Below, piece after piece: positions 36,558-64,000 of a DNA stretch of 64,000 nucleotides; positions within the stretch are counted from its first letter, which is position 1, and each line of letters starts with the position of its first letter. This DNA is from Anoplopoma fimbria (lineage: Eukaryota > Chordata > Actinopteri > Perciformes > Anoplopomatidae), in contig NC_072450.1 in the NCBI RefSeq assembly GCF_027596085.1, forward strand, positions 3,218,736 through 3,282,735. The letters are read 5' to 3'. The position numbers were made by a program, and so were the translations under genes. The notes under the pieces are model-generated. The model saw nothing but the letters and a program-made list of their open reading frames with translations. It did not search any database and was not told the origin of the DNA.

Positions 36558-39488
36558 TCAGTTGGTCAGAGCCACCAGAGCCTCCACCACGTTCCCCATG
36601 TGTTCCCTCAGACTGCGCTCAGCAACGGACCGCGAGATCTCCATCTCTGACATCTGCACAACAACGACATCAGAATATCAGCCATTAAGAATGTTAACCG
36701 TTAGAATTAGAGCTTAAAAAGGAACACTTTACCCACAATATGACCATTAGTTTATCAATTACTCACCTCTTGTTAACTTTAAGAAAACAAGGTGAACGAA
36801 TAATTAAAAAAAAAAGAGAAGTTGATGGTAAATGAAGATCAAGTTTAACAAATAAAAAAACATATTTAAAAACATTCAAACTTTATAAAAAGTATTATTA
36901 ATCCAGTCGCATGCTCAACTACTTCACACAAACATGCATCTTTATTTATGTTGAAGTGTTTTAAATAGTAATGTTTGAAGTAGTGAGGATACAACTGGAA
37001 AAATGTAACTTGGACTTCACAGTAAGAGTTGTGAGAGTTTGTAAACTGATGTTTTCATGTAATTTTTCCTGTTGTCCCTAAAGACTTCAGTCTTTCTTTA
37101 TTCTTAGTTCACAGTGAAGGATTGAGAGAAAACAAAGTTTTCTTTGAGAATTGAGGGTAACGAGTTGAGCGACTGATATAAAATGGTACTTTTGTGGGTG
37201 AAGTATTCCTTTAAAGTATGTTGTATGTAAAATACAGTGAGGACACCATCATTTAATGTATTGGTTTACAAACCTTTTGGTAATCATAAACAAATAATTA
37301 ATATATAAACTTCAATGTGTGCAAAAAATTAACTTATGTTATCAGAATTGAATTGTCATCCCCTCTTAGCTATGATAAAATGTATTTACTTTTTATATTA
37401 ATTCATATTAGTCAAAGAAACATTTCATTGTTCGTTAAAAGTAAAATTACAAGTCTAACAATAATAACCATCATGAATAAATTGATAAATGGATATAAGA
37501 CGAAGGATTAAAAGGAAAAACATACAATTAGTTCAACGTCTTCTTTCTTGATGGTGACTTTGGCCAACTCTTTTTCTCTGAAAACCAAAAACAACACACA
37601 GTGAGAATCAACAGGTAACAGTTATTATATTATTATTATTATTATTATATTATTATTATTATTATAGGTGGCTGCTTATTACAAAGTGTTATTTTCCAGC
37701 TTTTAGACCACTGCGGGTTTGCTTTCTGTGACTGCTGGGTAGCTAAAGGGAGTCATGAACCGTTCTCACCTCTCTTGTTTGGCTTTCTGTTCCCGTGATC
37801 TTCTGTCTCCAATCACTGACATGGCCTGAAAAAAAAAAATATATATATATTTTTTAGCCACTTTCAAATACAAAATCCATTACAACGTTAACATCCCAAC
37901 ACAGAGAAAAGCCTGCAGGTATTTATATTAAAAACATGATTCATAAATTCAGTACATTTGAGTTTTTAAGGTTTGGAAATAGAAAACCAATTAAAAAAAA
38001 TAAAGCACAAATAGGCTGCTTCATTGATGTTTATGTTACATTTGGCCATATTCACAATATTATTTTTAAACCAACTCAAATTTGTTGTTTACTATATATA
38101 AAATAAAAACTGTATAAAATGTAAGATATCTCATATTTGGCTTACATCTGCTAATAAACTACTTTTATAATTTACAGTATACAAATATACATTAATGCTC
38201 TGCTTTGTCACACTTTCATCTGCATTTCACAGACTTCTAAACAGAAAAAAAAATGCATAAAATAGGTAAATTACAACCAATATCTGGGATAAAGTATTTA
38301 AGTTGATTCTGGAGCTGGAGTAGGATAACTGGAGCTCAAACAAGAAGTTGACTCATTTATGATAATCAAGATTCAACATAAATAATCAACGACCCACAAC
38401 CAATGAGTTGTCACATTTTTCCTTATTTAAAAAAAAAAAGATTTCATAGACTAAATTGTGAATTAATACCCCTAAAAAAACGATATATATAATAATACTT
38501 GTAAAATAAGATGAATCAATAACCAGTGGCTGCTATGTTACTGATCATTCATTGAGGATGACAGTTTTTCTGAGTCAAAATATGAAAACACATTTCATTC
38601 CTCCTCCTAAAGACAAACACTATGAATAAAACCTTAACATAACCACAACCTTAACCTCATGTGTGCTCACTGCCATCAGACTGTACAACAGCAGAGACCA
38701 GTCTGTCAACATGCTGACCAGATGTGGATATACTGTACATTTCTTATTTGTATTCTTATTTTTATTGTATAATATGTGTATTTATTATCTGTTCTGTATA
38801 GTTGAGCTGCTGCAACACCGAATTTCCCCCATGGGGATCAATAAAGGAATATATAATATAATAATAATAAATAATAATAATAATAATAATAATAAAATAA
38901 TAATTAAAATGAATCTATTCTATATAATTTTAACAGTCATTCTTGTTTGATTTGCTAAACAGATGCAGAAACCAGATAATTATATTATTTATAGAAAGAT
39001 TAAATCAGAACTTATTATTTTATTTATTATCCATTTGTCATCTCATCATTGTTTACTTTCTGTAAATACCTATAAAATCAGGTTAATTTAAAAATAATAA
39101 TAATATTTAATTTAATAAGTTATTAAGTTGTTAGAATAGTTTATGATTGGTAAGTTTTATAAATCACAGCTTTAGTGTAGCTGCTGTTGATTGTGTTGCT
39201 AACATGTGGTTCAATGCAGCATGGTAGGGATGGCTAAGCTAGCCTGTTAGCTACATAGCAGCTAACGTTAGCTGCTATGTGGCTAACAGGCTAGCTGCCT
39301 CTTAGCCACATGTTTCCGGTTCTCACCGTCTCCAGGTCCGAGCTGGAGATCTCCTTCTCCTCCGCGTAGTCCGTGACTCTCTCCAGGTCCGCCGCTCCGC
39401 TGTCATGTTTGCGAGGCTTCTCTGCCGGTTTTCCTGTGCAGTTTTCATCGGCTTCAAGGTCCAAATCGACGTCTCCCTCCGCCGCCAT
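36558..39488 (-). CDS. hypk: HYPK, huntingtin-interacting protein K (NatA regulator)
   Basis: HYPK binds the NAA10-NAA15 N-terminal acetyltransferase (NatA) at the ribosome, tunes its activity, and has chaperone-like effects on polyglutamine huntingtin. Four exons, 5' to 3' in plus coordinates: 39327-39488, 37770-37825, 37526-37577, 36558-36653. They join to 366 nt, 121 aa plus stop, the canonical vertebrate length. The start MAAEGDVDLDLEAD matches the family; then KPRKHDSGAADLERVTDYAE, the helical AMSVIGDRRSREQKAKQERE, and a C-terminal UBA-like domain KVTIKKEDVELI...MSEMEISRSVAERSLREHMG...VVEALVALTN. All conserved blocks are present. Introns 1 and 3 carry a large palindrome and a MITE respectively. 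Confidence 0.98.
36718..37217. mobile_element. MITE with inverted ends in hypk intron 3
   Basis: Left end AAAGGAACACTTTACCCACA; the right end, reverse complemented, reads TAAAGGAATACTTCACCCAC. The ends match in most positions over about 25 bp. Interior of about 450 bp is noncoding. The type is common in teleosts; superfamily not assigned. Confidence 0.65.
37621..37668. repeat. (ATT)n microsatellite
   Basis: ATTATTATT repeat about 100 bp from the hypk exon at 37770. Confidence 0.85.
38655..38905 (+). mobile_element. LINE-like 3' end
   Basis: Contains a relic coding LTAIRLYNSRDQ, similar to the ends of some non-LTR ORF2 proteins, then GAGCTGCTGCAACACCGAAT and TTCCCCCATGGGGATCAATA with an (AAT)n tail. 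In hypk intron 1; family not assigned. Confidence 0.45.
39201..39313. repeat. hypk: Large palindrome beside hypk exon 1
   Basis: The core 39237-39296 is a 60-bp palindrome centred between 39266 and 39267 (GCTAAC|GTTAGC) with one mismatched pair. Outer arms extend it: TGGCTAAG (39231-39238) pairs with CTTAGCCA (39301-39308), and AACATGTGG (39201-39209) with CCACATGTT (39305-39313). The core ends 30 bp from the exon 1 5' splice site at 39326. Confidence 0.9.
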
Positions 39489-39910
39489 GTTTGCTCCAGT
39501 GAGGCCCGGAACCAAAAGAAAGGTTCCGCGTCGGAACGTCGGAGGGGAAACCAGGTAGGACCGGAAGAGAAGGACGATTTAAAAGGAGAAATTTACAAAA
39601 GTGGATATTTATATTTAAATAAAGTATCATCCTGTGATTTTGTTGTTCTTTATATAATTTAGATAAATCTTAGTTTTTATCAGTTTTATTTCTGGCCATG
39701 TGTTCCTTGTTTTTGCAGCTTATTGCTAATCTTTATTTAATATATATTGTTTTATTTTCACATTTTTTTTTGCACTCCTTCCTACTTTTGCACTTCCCTT
39801 TTGATAAATAAAGTTATATTATTTTATCTTAAATTCATGATCATATCAAGAAGGGAAATTAGACCACCAATGACCAAAATTCACTCCAAGACAAACTATA
39901 GTATATATAT

Positions 39911-40391
39911 ACAGTACCAGTCAAAAGTTTGGACACACCTTCTCATTCAATGGTTTCTCTTTATTTTTATTTTTATTTTATATATTTTTTTATTTTATAT
40001 ATATACAGTACCAGTCAAAAGTTTGGACACGCCTTCTCATTCAATGATTTCTCTTTATTTTTATTTTTATTTTATATATATACAGTACCAGTCAAAAGTT
40101 TGGACACACCTTCTCATTCAATGGTTTTTCTTTATTTTTATTTTATATATTTTTTTATTTTATATATATACAGTACCAGTTTTGGACACACCTTCTCATT
40201 CAATGGTTTTTCTTTATTTTTATTTTTTTCTACATTGTAGATTAATATTGAAGACATCCAAACTATGAAGGAACACATATGGAATTATGTGGTAAACAAA
40301 CAAATGCTCAACAAACCAGAATATGTTTTATATTTTAGATTCTTCAAAGTGGTTGAATGAGAAGGTGTGTCCAAACTTTTGACTGGTACTG
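39911..40391 (+). repeat. Third Tc1-like terminal-repeat array, four units plus MITE body
   Basis: Units start near 39915, 40008, 40084 and 40171; the last lacks the CAAAAG part. The unique body follows (40227-40360, TACATTGTAGATTAATATTG onward), then the inverted terminal repeat ending about 40391. TA repeats flank both ends. Just upstream of hypk. Confidence 0.9.
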
Positions 40392-43300
40392 TATATACTA
40401 TTAGTATATAAAATACTGAATAACTTTTATATTGACCCAAAAGGGAAATATGTCCTAATCTCACACACACTCTTCAACATAAAATACATAAAACTTAATA
40501 AATAAATCCAACATAAAGCATCGTCCATCTTTGATTATCTCTGGGAACAGCAGCCCCACACAACACAGACACTAAACAGTTATATGATGATATATGATGC
40601 TACAGTTAAATTGAAGAATCATTTTAGTTTTAAAAAAATAATATTGCGTTGATCAACAATCCTTTTCTGTTGACTCACATCAGTGTTGCATAAACCATGA
40701 AAGAGGACAAAACGAAATTCATCAAAACAATTAAACAGATATACAAAAAATAAACCCACATTAAATAAATAAAAACAGCTATGGAGGCCGCAGAGGGTGC
40801 AACAAGCATGATTAGGCTACTTAAATGAAATAGGTTTCAGCTTTAACAGCAGAGGGCAGCAAACACAGAGATGTTGACACCTCAACGCTTGCAAATGCAA
40901 ATATTACAGCGTCCATTCAACGCTGCGTTAAGGTTGTGGTTTTTTAATGTTACTTTTTCTAAGGAACTAAGTTGGTATAAATAGTGAAGGACTAGCGAGG
41001 TATGACAGGTGAGGTCCGTGCAGGACTAATGAGGGACAGGTGAGACGGATCAGGACAGGGAAGACTATCAAAGGGCGGGAAAACTAGTAGTTGCTTCATT
41101 CTGAGGAAGACGGAAAGCAATAATAATGTAAATGGAAAGTTGAAAAGTTGTCCACCTTAAGGGCTCTATTTCTATTTTGATGAAATATGAATCCTCAGAT
41201 TTAATAATTATTAATACCTCTGACTTATCTACTATCTTGTTATTGTCTGGGAGACAACGAGAAGAAGACACTTGATTGTGTGATTGTTTACCTGTCCGGA
41301 TTAATAAATCACTCCTCCTCCTCGTTCTATTCCTGTCTGTTATAAGAGGTTTACTTGTGCTTTAATGCAAACAATTTCCTGTGCCTCCAGACTTCTCTGA
41401 CTGTTAACACTCCAGCTTCCAATAATCTGATTAAAGGAGAAAGAGAAAGCTGCTCCTGAGAAGTGACTAGAAAAAAACACATCAGTGCCCTCTGGGTTTA
41501 TCTGGTTTCATCCTCCAGGAGATGGAGAAACGCTACCGGGGTGGAAGATGCATCACTGTCGTCATAGCAACCCCTTCATCCTGCTGTATGACTGTTGGGA
41601 GCGCTCATCAGCACTCCGGCCCTCGGGGACGTGATGTCGAGACGCTGTCTTCGGACTCAGGTAGAGACTCTGCAGGATGCAAACATGTGTTTTTATGGTG
41701 AAGATAAAAGAATGACAAACATCTGTCAGACTGGGTAAACAAAATTACCAAAACTAACATGAGCAATCGAACAAAAATATGCATTTGAAAGGGTTTACCT
41801 GAAAAACTCTGATATAAATATATATCTATATATATAAAATCATCACAGTGAGTGAGTGAGTGAGTGAGTGCACCTCTGTGTCTGTCCACGGCTAATCTCT
41901 CGTTCTGCAGCAGCAAACCTCATCATATTTTGGGTGCATGCTCAAAGACCTCTCATGTTTGCGGTGACACATTTTTTTGTGATGCCCCAGCCGCTACTCT
42001 TTGCCGACATTTGGGGGGGTTAACAGTCTGTGTTGTGTTTGGCTACAACAGCTAACGGAACTATACCAGTACACACACTGCTGAGTACCTCTCGGCCACT
42101 TCTCTGTACCTCACTTTTATGGTTTGGGACGGCGTGTTTTTCCTAACTGCTAACGGGCTAACAGAACTATCAGTACTCACAATGCCTTACCTACGCAGGC
42201 AGACAGTTGGGTTAGTTTCATTATGGTTTTTGCAAGATTTTATGAAGCGTATTATACGACACCTTCAAGTTAGTTGCCTACGTACTATACTGCTTATCTT
42301 TCAATGATAAATAAAGTGTGTTTGACGCTAATGACAAACAGAACTACTTGTACAAACAGTGCTGTACCTCTCCACAACTTATCCACCTATAAGCACCAGA
42401 CAGCTGCATACATCGCCGCTTGTTTTGAGATCGAATTTAGTGTTTTTTTATGACGCCTTACAGCCAATAATTGTCTGGAGGTGGGGTTAGCCATTTGTGG
42501 GTTGTATTCATTCAATTAAACATACAGCAGTGGTTGTTGCAGACACACCTGGCTGAGATCTGAGTGCAGAGCTTTAGTTTCGTTTTGTTTTTTGTTGGTT
42601 ATGCTTTTCTTTTTTGTCATGTTGTGTATTTTACAGTTTCGGTCTATTTAGAATATTAAAAAAAAAATTCTCAGTCTAATTCCTCAGAACATGAGCAGGT
42701 TGTGCACTCAGTCATGCTGCAGTTATGAATGAGTTCATTATGTTTCTATGGGAAGAACCGCTACTATATCTTACAGCTACATCATTTACACCCAGCTTTT
42801 TAATTTACACACATCTAAAACAGGTTTAAAAAAACAATGCTGGTCACAAACTGTTACCCCATTGTTCCGCTCAGAAAGAGTCCAACATGACGAATGAATA
42901 GATCATTTTTCTTGTCCCTTTTTTTGTAAACAAGCTTGGATTTCAGCCAACTGTTATTGCGCAAGCCTATTGAAACCATAGATTGAGCGCTTTCACTCAA
43001 GCGGCTATTTGCATCCGCTTATTTGCTTTTTTGTTTGTCCTCTTTTGGCACGTCTTCCTCTCCCACAAGGCAGCGGTAATTATCCCAGAGTGAAAGGGGC
43101 CCCCAGGAATGCCGCTCAGAGCAACGACGTGTTTATAACGGGGGAGTACTCATGTTGGAGGAAATAATCCAAAGTGAGATTAAGGATTTTATATGTTGTT
43201 TTTAAACGTTCTTGGTCTTACAAAATCTGTCACATATTGTCTATTTCTTTGTTTTAATTACAAAAATCTGTTCTGAAGGAAGACGTTTATACGACAAATA

Positions 43301-43911
43301 TTAAAATACTATTCTTGCTGCTTCACAGACTAATAATCCTGCAACTGTTGATTTGCTCTGAGAGTCTTCTTTCATCCGGGTGTGTCGGTCCAAGCCTCTT
43401 AGCCGAGTCTGCACCGATGTTTCCTCTTATTTAACCTCTTCTTTGTTGCTCAGTTCCTAGAAAGCGAACCTGGAGAGGCCCTTTTGGATAATTAACAAAA
43501 CATGCATGTTTCCAAACATGCATGTAAAGCGGTGTGTCGTCCTCAAAAACAACTCATCCTGCTGAAGCAGTTCTCGTGCTTTTAATCCAATTTGACGCTT
43601 TACTTTTCTCTTCTCTGAATATTTAGGTCAATTTGAATACTATCTTTACAGAAACTCTATACTACCAAACCAAATGATTGAATATGAAATGTCATTCATT
43701 GATAAGGAATTTTGTTCTTTTTTTGCAGACTTGTTAATGTTAATAAAGTGGGCCTGATCATTAGAAAGTTATTTATCATTAATCACTATTCATAATGATA
43801 TTTCTCAGACATTTCAATAAATGCTTCCTTTACACTGATACACTATGTAACACTTAACACACTTTTTAATATATTTTGATAACAAAATGATTGATATTCG
43901 TAAAATTTGTA
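40392..43911. other. Gene-free interval between hypk and serinc4 (left part)
   Basis: No exon with coding support was found. Around 40985-41060 is a low-complexity block (GGACTAATGAGGGACAGGTG) shared with 51750-51840. At 41850-41871 is a short (GAGT)n repeat. Between about 42040 and 42390 three decayed copies of a block containing CTAACAGAACTA and CTGTACCTCTC recur, an old tandem repeat of no recognised family. Confidence 0.5.
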
Positions 43912-44090
43912 TCCAGTGGTGGAGAGTACATTTACTCATGTACTGTACAATTTTAAATGAGTAATTATACACTGTGGTATTGCTATTTTCACTCAAGTTA
44001 AATATTGGAGTACTTACTTAAAAAATGCTTTCAGTTAAATTCATCTTTAACGTTGTTTATTGTACGTTTTGTCAATTTTTTTGTCACGTT
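43912..44090. repeat. 'AAGTACTT' repeat fragment
   Basis: CCAGTGGTGGAGAGTACATT followed by TACTCATGTACTGTAC and TATTGGAGTACTTACTTAAA; same family as near 10400, 27725 and 61850. Confidence 0.55.
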
Positions 44091-44785
44091 AATAACACAA
44101 AAATATATGAGTCTAGGGAGGTGGAGAGAGCCTGTAGCCATTACTGTAAATATAAAATGAGTTGCTGGATTATTTTACAATATTATCATCAATAATCATA
44201 TTAAATATCAAATATCACAATAATTGTCAATACCAGTATATCACGGTACACCTAGTTTGATTAGATTGATACAACAATAAAAATACAGATTTCTTTATTT
44301 TCTCAGAGAGATGAAACTCTAAACTCAGGTCTCATAATAACGATTTATAATTTATATTTGTTTGCCATTGTTGTCTCTGATTGCAGATCAGTTGTTGCGT
44401 TATGAGTTAACTGTTTTGCATCACCTGCTGTTTACTGGAGAGGGTAATCTAAAGTCAGCAGGTCAGATTATCATTACTTCTGGCACAAACAGTATTTGTA
44501 ACAGTTCAGTGTAGGAGAGAGTGTGACAGGTGAGAGACAGTTCAGGTACAAGACACTTCAGTTTGATTGGATGAACTCGAGCAGCGTCGCCGCTCAGAGA
44601 GAATATGAAACGCAGACTCAAATGTCCTGTCCGTGCTGCTGAAGGTCAACCTGACTGAGAGGACGGCTGAACAACGACGGGATTATCCGAAGCTCCGCCC
44701 TGCGCACTAACCCAAATCTAATCTGACTCTCTCCTCATGCACTCAGAGCTTTTTCTTTTACTGTATCATTGTTTTCTCTGTATAA

Positions 44786-45235
44786 TTACAGAGGGTAAGA
44801 AAAAGGAATGAAAGGCAAAGAAAACATGATAAATGGTGAACAGAGCCGACAACATTCTGCTTTTTTTATAATTGATATCATACTATTACTATCCCCAGCC
44901 TTTTGCAAATTTAACAACTTCATAATTTCTAGCCGATGTGTAAGTTTCTCCATCTCTACGATATCAACTATTATGGTCAGCCATTGTTTGTAATCTGATG
45001 CATCAGTCTTGAGCCAGTTCTTGATAGCAAGGAGAATCTGGACCAAGTCTTGGGCACTAATATGACAGGTATGACACAGGACCAATGAAACATAAAGCAA
45101 TACATCACATAGAACAGAAGGTATAACATCCCAGAAAAAACGTTTCATGCAATTTCCCAAAAAAGTGTGTGTAGTTTGATTCCACAGATTTCTTATTACT
45201 TTTAATTTAGGGTGTGAATGATGAGGCAACAATTT
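44786..45235 (-). pseudogene. Degenerate L1-like LINE ORF2 C-terminal fragment
   Basis: The minus-strand frame of about 148 codons includes LLAIKNWLKTDASDYKQWLT and VDIVEMEKLTHRLEIMKLLN, a layout seen at the C-terminal end of fish L1/Tx1-group ORF2 proteins (a tryptophan-rich helix, then the EKxT block). No RT or endonuclease domain is present. The assignment comes from pattern memory only. Confidence 0.45.
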
Positions 45236-45245
45236 GATTCTCCCA

Positions 45246-45330
45246 GGAATTTAAATTAAATTAAATTAAATTAAATTAAATTAAATTAAATTAAATTAAA
45301 TTAAATTAAATTAAATTAAATTAAATTAAG
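45246..45330. repeat. (TTAAA)n microsatellite
   Basis: About sixteen head-to-tail AAATT units, immediately upstream (in LINE sense) of the L1-like fragment. Confidence 0.95.
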
Positions 45331-46214
45331 TGTGGGTTTTGGAGGGTAGGCTAACTCGCCCAATCACCTCAATGGTTGGTTCATTTCAACTCGAGCCTTT
45401 TCTCTTTTTTCTCTGGACTTGAAAATAAGCCATAAGAACATTATAAAATCTGGTAATTCAGGGTGAATGACTTATATCTGATGATAGCAGTGGTATTTCC
45501 TACGCTGGGACAACAGTGTTTGGATGGATCACCCATTCAGACGCCGGCTAGTTAGCTAGCTAGTTTGCTAATTCCACCATGATTTCATGCTATAGTTACA
45601 CAAAAGGACACAGAAGTTATAATTTTCTTCAAATTCCATCCCTCTTCCTGTAGGCCTGTTCTTTTACTTGTAGTTGAGTATTTTTTATCCTGCAGTATTA
45701 CTGCTTTTATCTGACATCTAAATCTAATGGAACAAAGTGAATATCTTTAGCAGACCTTTTATGATAATAGCAGAATAAATTCTTTTCCGGCCTTCCATTA
45801 GAGCTCCCCCAAAAAAGTCCATCGGCCTTTCTATTATTAAGCTGTGAGCCTTTCTACTAAAGCACTCTGGCTTTTATTGGTTCCATCACCGACGGGCCTG
45901 AGTCCAGTCCGTCCCACTCCACCGCTTCTGGGTCGTAATGCGGCCATGATAAACTTGTTAGGATTATGGATGCGACCTCTTTCTGTGGGTGACACAAGGA
46001 CTCAGACTTGGGCCAGGTTTTGAGATAAGGGAGTGGGGCAGGGTTAAAAGCTAGGGTGTCTGTGAGGTGTCATTCATCTAGACATCACACAGAGTTAATT
46101 GTTTAATTTTTGTAAATCTGGATTAAACAGGAGAATCGCCCAATCCCATTGTACTGTTGGGTTTGTGCAGCTCTGGGGGAAGGGAAGGGAGGGACAGATG
46201 GGACTGACACATGG

Positions 46215-46278
46215 TCCCTGTCGACCTCCTCCTCCCTCCTCCTCCTCCTCCTCCTCCTCACCCCCCTCCTCCCCCTCA
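46215..46278. repeat. Polypyrimidine (TCC)n tract upstream of serinc4
   Basis: Sixty-odd bases of nearly pure C/T (CTCCTCCTCC with CCCC runs) 400 bp before the serinc4 start codon; the other strand is purine-only with GGGG runs. Confidence 0.8.
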
Positions 46279-46677
46279 CAAACTCTTTTGCCTAATCTGA
46301 CCGGGTAGGACGGGTGGAGGATGGGGGGAGGGCACCGGGCATTCGCCACCACCTCTCCCTCTTTTCTGGCAGCACCCAACACCGCCGCAGAGCCAAAGCA
46401 CGCAGGATATGGGCAAAAAAACAACTTATTCCCCTAGGAGGCTGGACTGAGAGCAGCCCGGACCTGGTGCTCATGCTCAGGCTCTCAGCTACAGGGAGCC
46501 CAGCAGGACCAGATTTACCGCTAACCCAGCATAAGAAGCATGTAAAGGACAACCTGCTGGACTTTTCACTTTTCTTTTTCACTGCCAGGCCTGTTAGGAG
46601 TTGTGTGAGGACGTGAGGATGCCATCTTTACAGGCACGCTGAGAAGAAAAAAAACCACCTGTTTGTGCTGGAAGTTC

Positions 46678-62979
<16,302 letters not shown>

Positions 62980-64000
62980 GTACGCTAACTAACCAGACAC
63001 AGAGCAGAAGCTCTGCAGCAGATCTCTTAAGCTCCACGAGTCTCTGTCCAGTGTTAACACCGACACACAAACCTCGACATGAGCACATTTATCAGGGATG
63101 TGTCTATTAAAAGAGGAATATATGGTGCAGGAAATGCATGGAGACCACTTTACTTGCAATCATTATTGTGCTGAAATTCTGTCAGAAACAACAGAAGCAT
63201 GTTTTTCTTTCTTTAAATCTGCAATAATCAATATTCATATATTAGAAAAGGGTTTAATGACTTCTGTATGTGTAATATGAAAGGTGCTGCTCATAGTGAC
63301 AAACCCACAGAAATATTTCCTCTTCAGCGCGCTTGTTCTTCGTCTGTCCAGCTTGACACGAAAAAAAGATACATTTAGGAACAAGCAGGTGAACACGGCA
63401 GAGCGGTTAGCAGCTAAATAATTGGATGTCTTTCTCAGGAGATGATGGAGACCAAAATCGAGCAAAAAGAGAGTGAAAACTAGACTTACATTCGCAGAAC
63501 GATCGTAAAAAAGACTCCAAATCAATGTTGCTCTGTGTTTGCTGGATGTGAACTGTTTGCTAATATATTCACCATGACAACTTTATAAAGGTGTAGTGAA
63601 ACACTTTGTGTGTCTTTGTAGTCGTTTTGTGTTTACGCATCGCTCTGTGGTTTTGTGTCTCTTTATGGTCGTTCAAGATTATAACAATACAAATGCAAGT
63701 AATTTCAAGGTGAAATGTCAAAATGAAAACCCTAAAGGGTGCCGAAATGTTATACTGTTATTATGTTGGTAAAACTTGATTGACATGTTAACACAGGGGA
63801 TGTGGTGTATGGTGTTGGTTTTTTGCTGCAGGAGCAAAGATTTGAGGTCAAACTGCAAATTAAATTTCCATTTTTTGTATTTACTTTCCCTTCTAAGCTG
63901 TGGTTGAGAGATAATAACACAAAGAACAAAATGAACACTAGAAAGAAAAAAATATTGCTCTTTACAGTCAGCATGAAATGGAAGAACTATGACAAACAAC
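62980..64000. other. serinc4 intron 7 (to window end)
   Basis: Begins with the donor gtacgct. No further serinc4 exon, RNA gene or named repeat was recognised. Confidence 0.5.

Noticed and set aside
41864..42310. Cys/His-containing frame suggestive of a zinc finger
   Set aside because: Cysteine spacing fits no finger type I know, and the region is a decayed tandem repeat.
45900..46620. Overlapping frames of about 100 codons on both strands upstream of serinc4
   Set aside because: They derive from the C/T-rich tract and GC-richer promoter region and show no recognisable domain; they may include a serinc4 5' UTR exon but nothing supports a protein.

Overview
This is nuclear DNA from a ray-finned fish, probably a percomorph teleost. 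The evidence is intron-bearing vertebrate genes with GT..AG junctions, long (GT)n and (AT)n microsatellites, and many short DNA-transposon and LINE fragments. The species cannot be named from the sequence. Almost every long open frame outside the exons is spurious. The genes were rebuilt exon by exon, with splice sites and codon phase checked at each junction.

Six protein genes are supported. From left to right: (1) prc1, minus strand, 260-10081, the spindle-midzone microtubule bundler; its last coding exon lies off the left edge. (2) vps33b, minus strand, 13682-25717, complete, 23 coding exons, 616 aa, a Sec1/Munc18 protein for endolysosomal trafficking. (3) hddc3 (MESH1), plus strand, 26197-30274, complete, 179 aa, head-to-head with vps33b. 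(4) mfap1, plus strand, 30971-35979, complete, 443 aa, a spliceosomal protein. (5) hypk, minus strand, 36558-39488, complete, 121 aa, tail-to-tail with mfap1. (6) serinc4, plus strand, 46678-62979, seven exons seen, continuing off the right edge. From memory, prc1/vps33b/hddc3 and mfap1/hypk/serinc4 form two separate neighbourhoods on human chromosome 15; here they are joined between hddc3 and mfap1. The genes are housekeeping neighbours with no shared pathway.

The unusual content is repetitive. A Tc1/mariner-like miniature element (about 230 bp, TA-flanked) occurs four times. In each copy one terminal inverted repeat has become a tandem array: 2 copies near 8.9 kb, 4 near 40 kb, about 10-12 near 26.5-27.5 kb, and 32 plus a fragment at 10.6-13.5 kb, filling the space between prc1 and vps33b. 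The largest array also shows a 6-unit higher-order repeat of about 555 bp. Separately, the 3' end of prc1 exon 2, usually with its 5' splice site, has been copied five times into intron 2 in a unit of about 145 bp built around (AT)n.

Other repeats include a piggyBac-like element with an internal minisatellite, an L2-type LINE end inserted in an older repeat whose unfilled relative lies 22 kb away, six copies of one unnamed dispersed family, several MITEs with inverted ends, a 60-bp near-perfect palindrome beside hypk exon 1, and a short THAP-like coding relic. No tRNA, rRNA or CRISPR array was seen.
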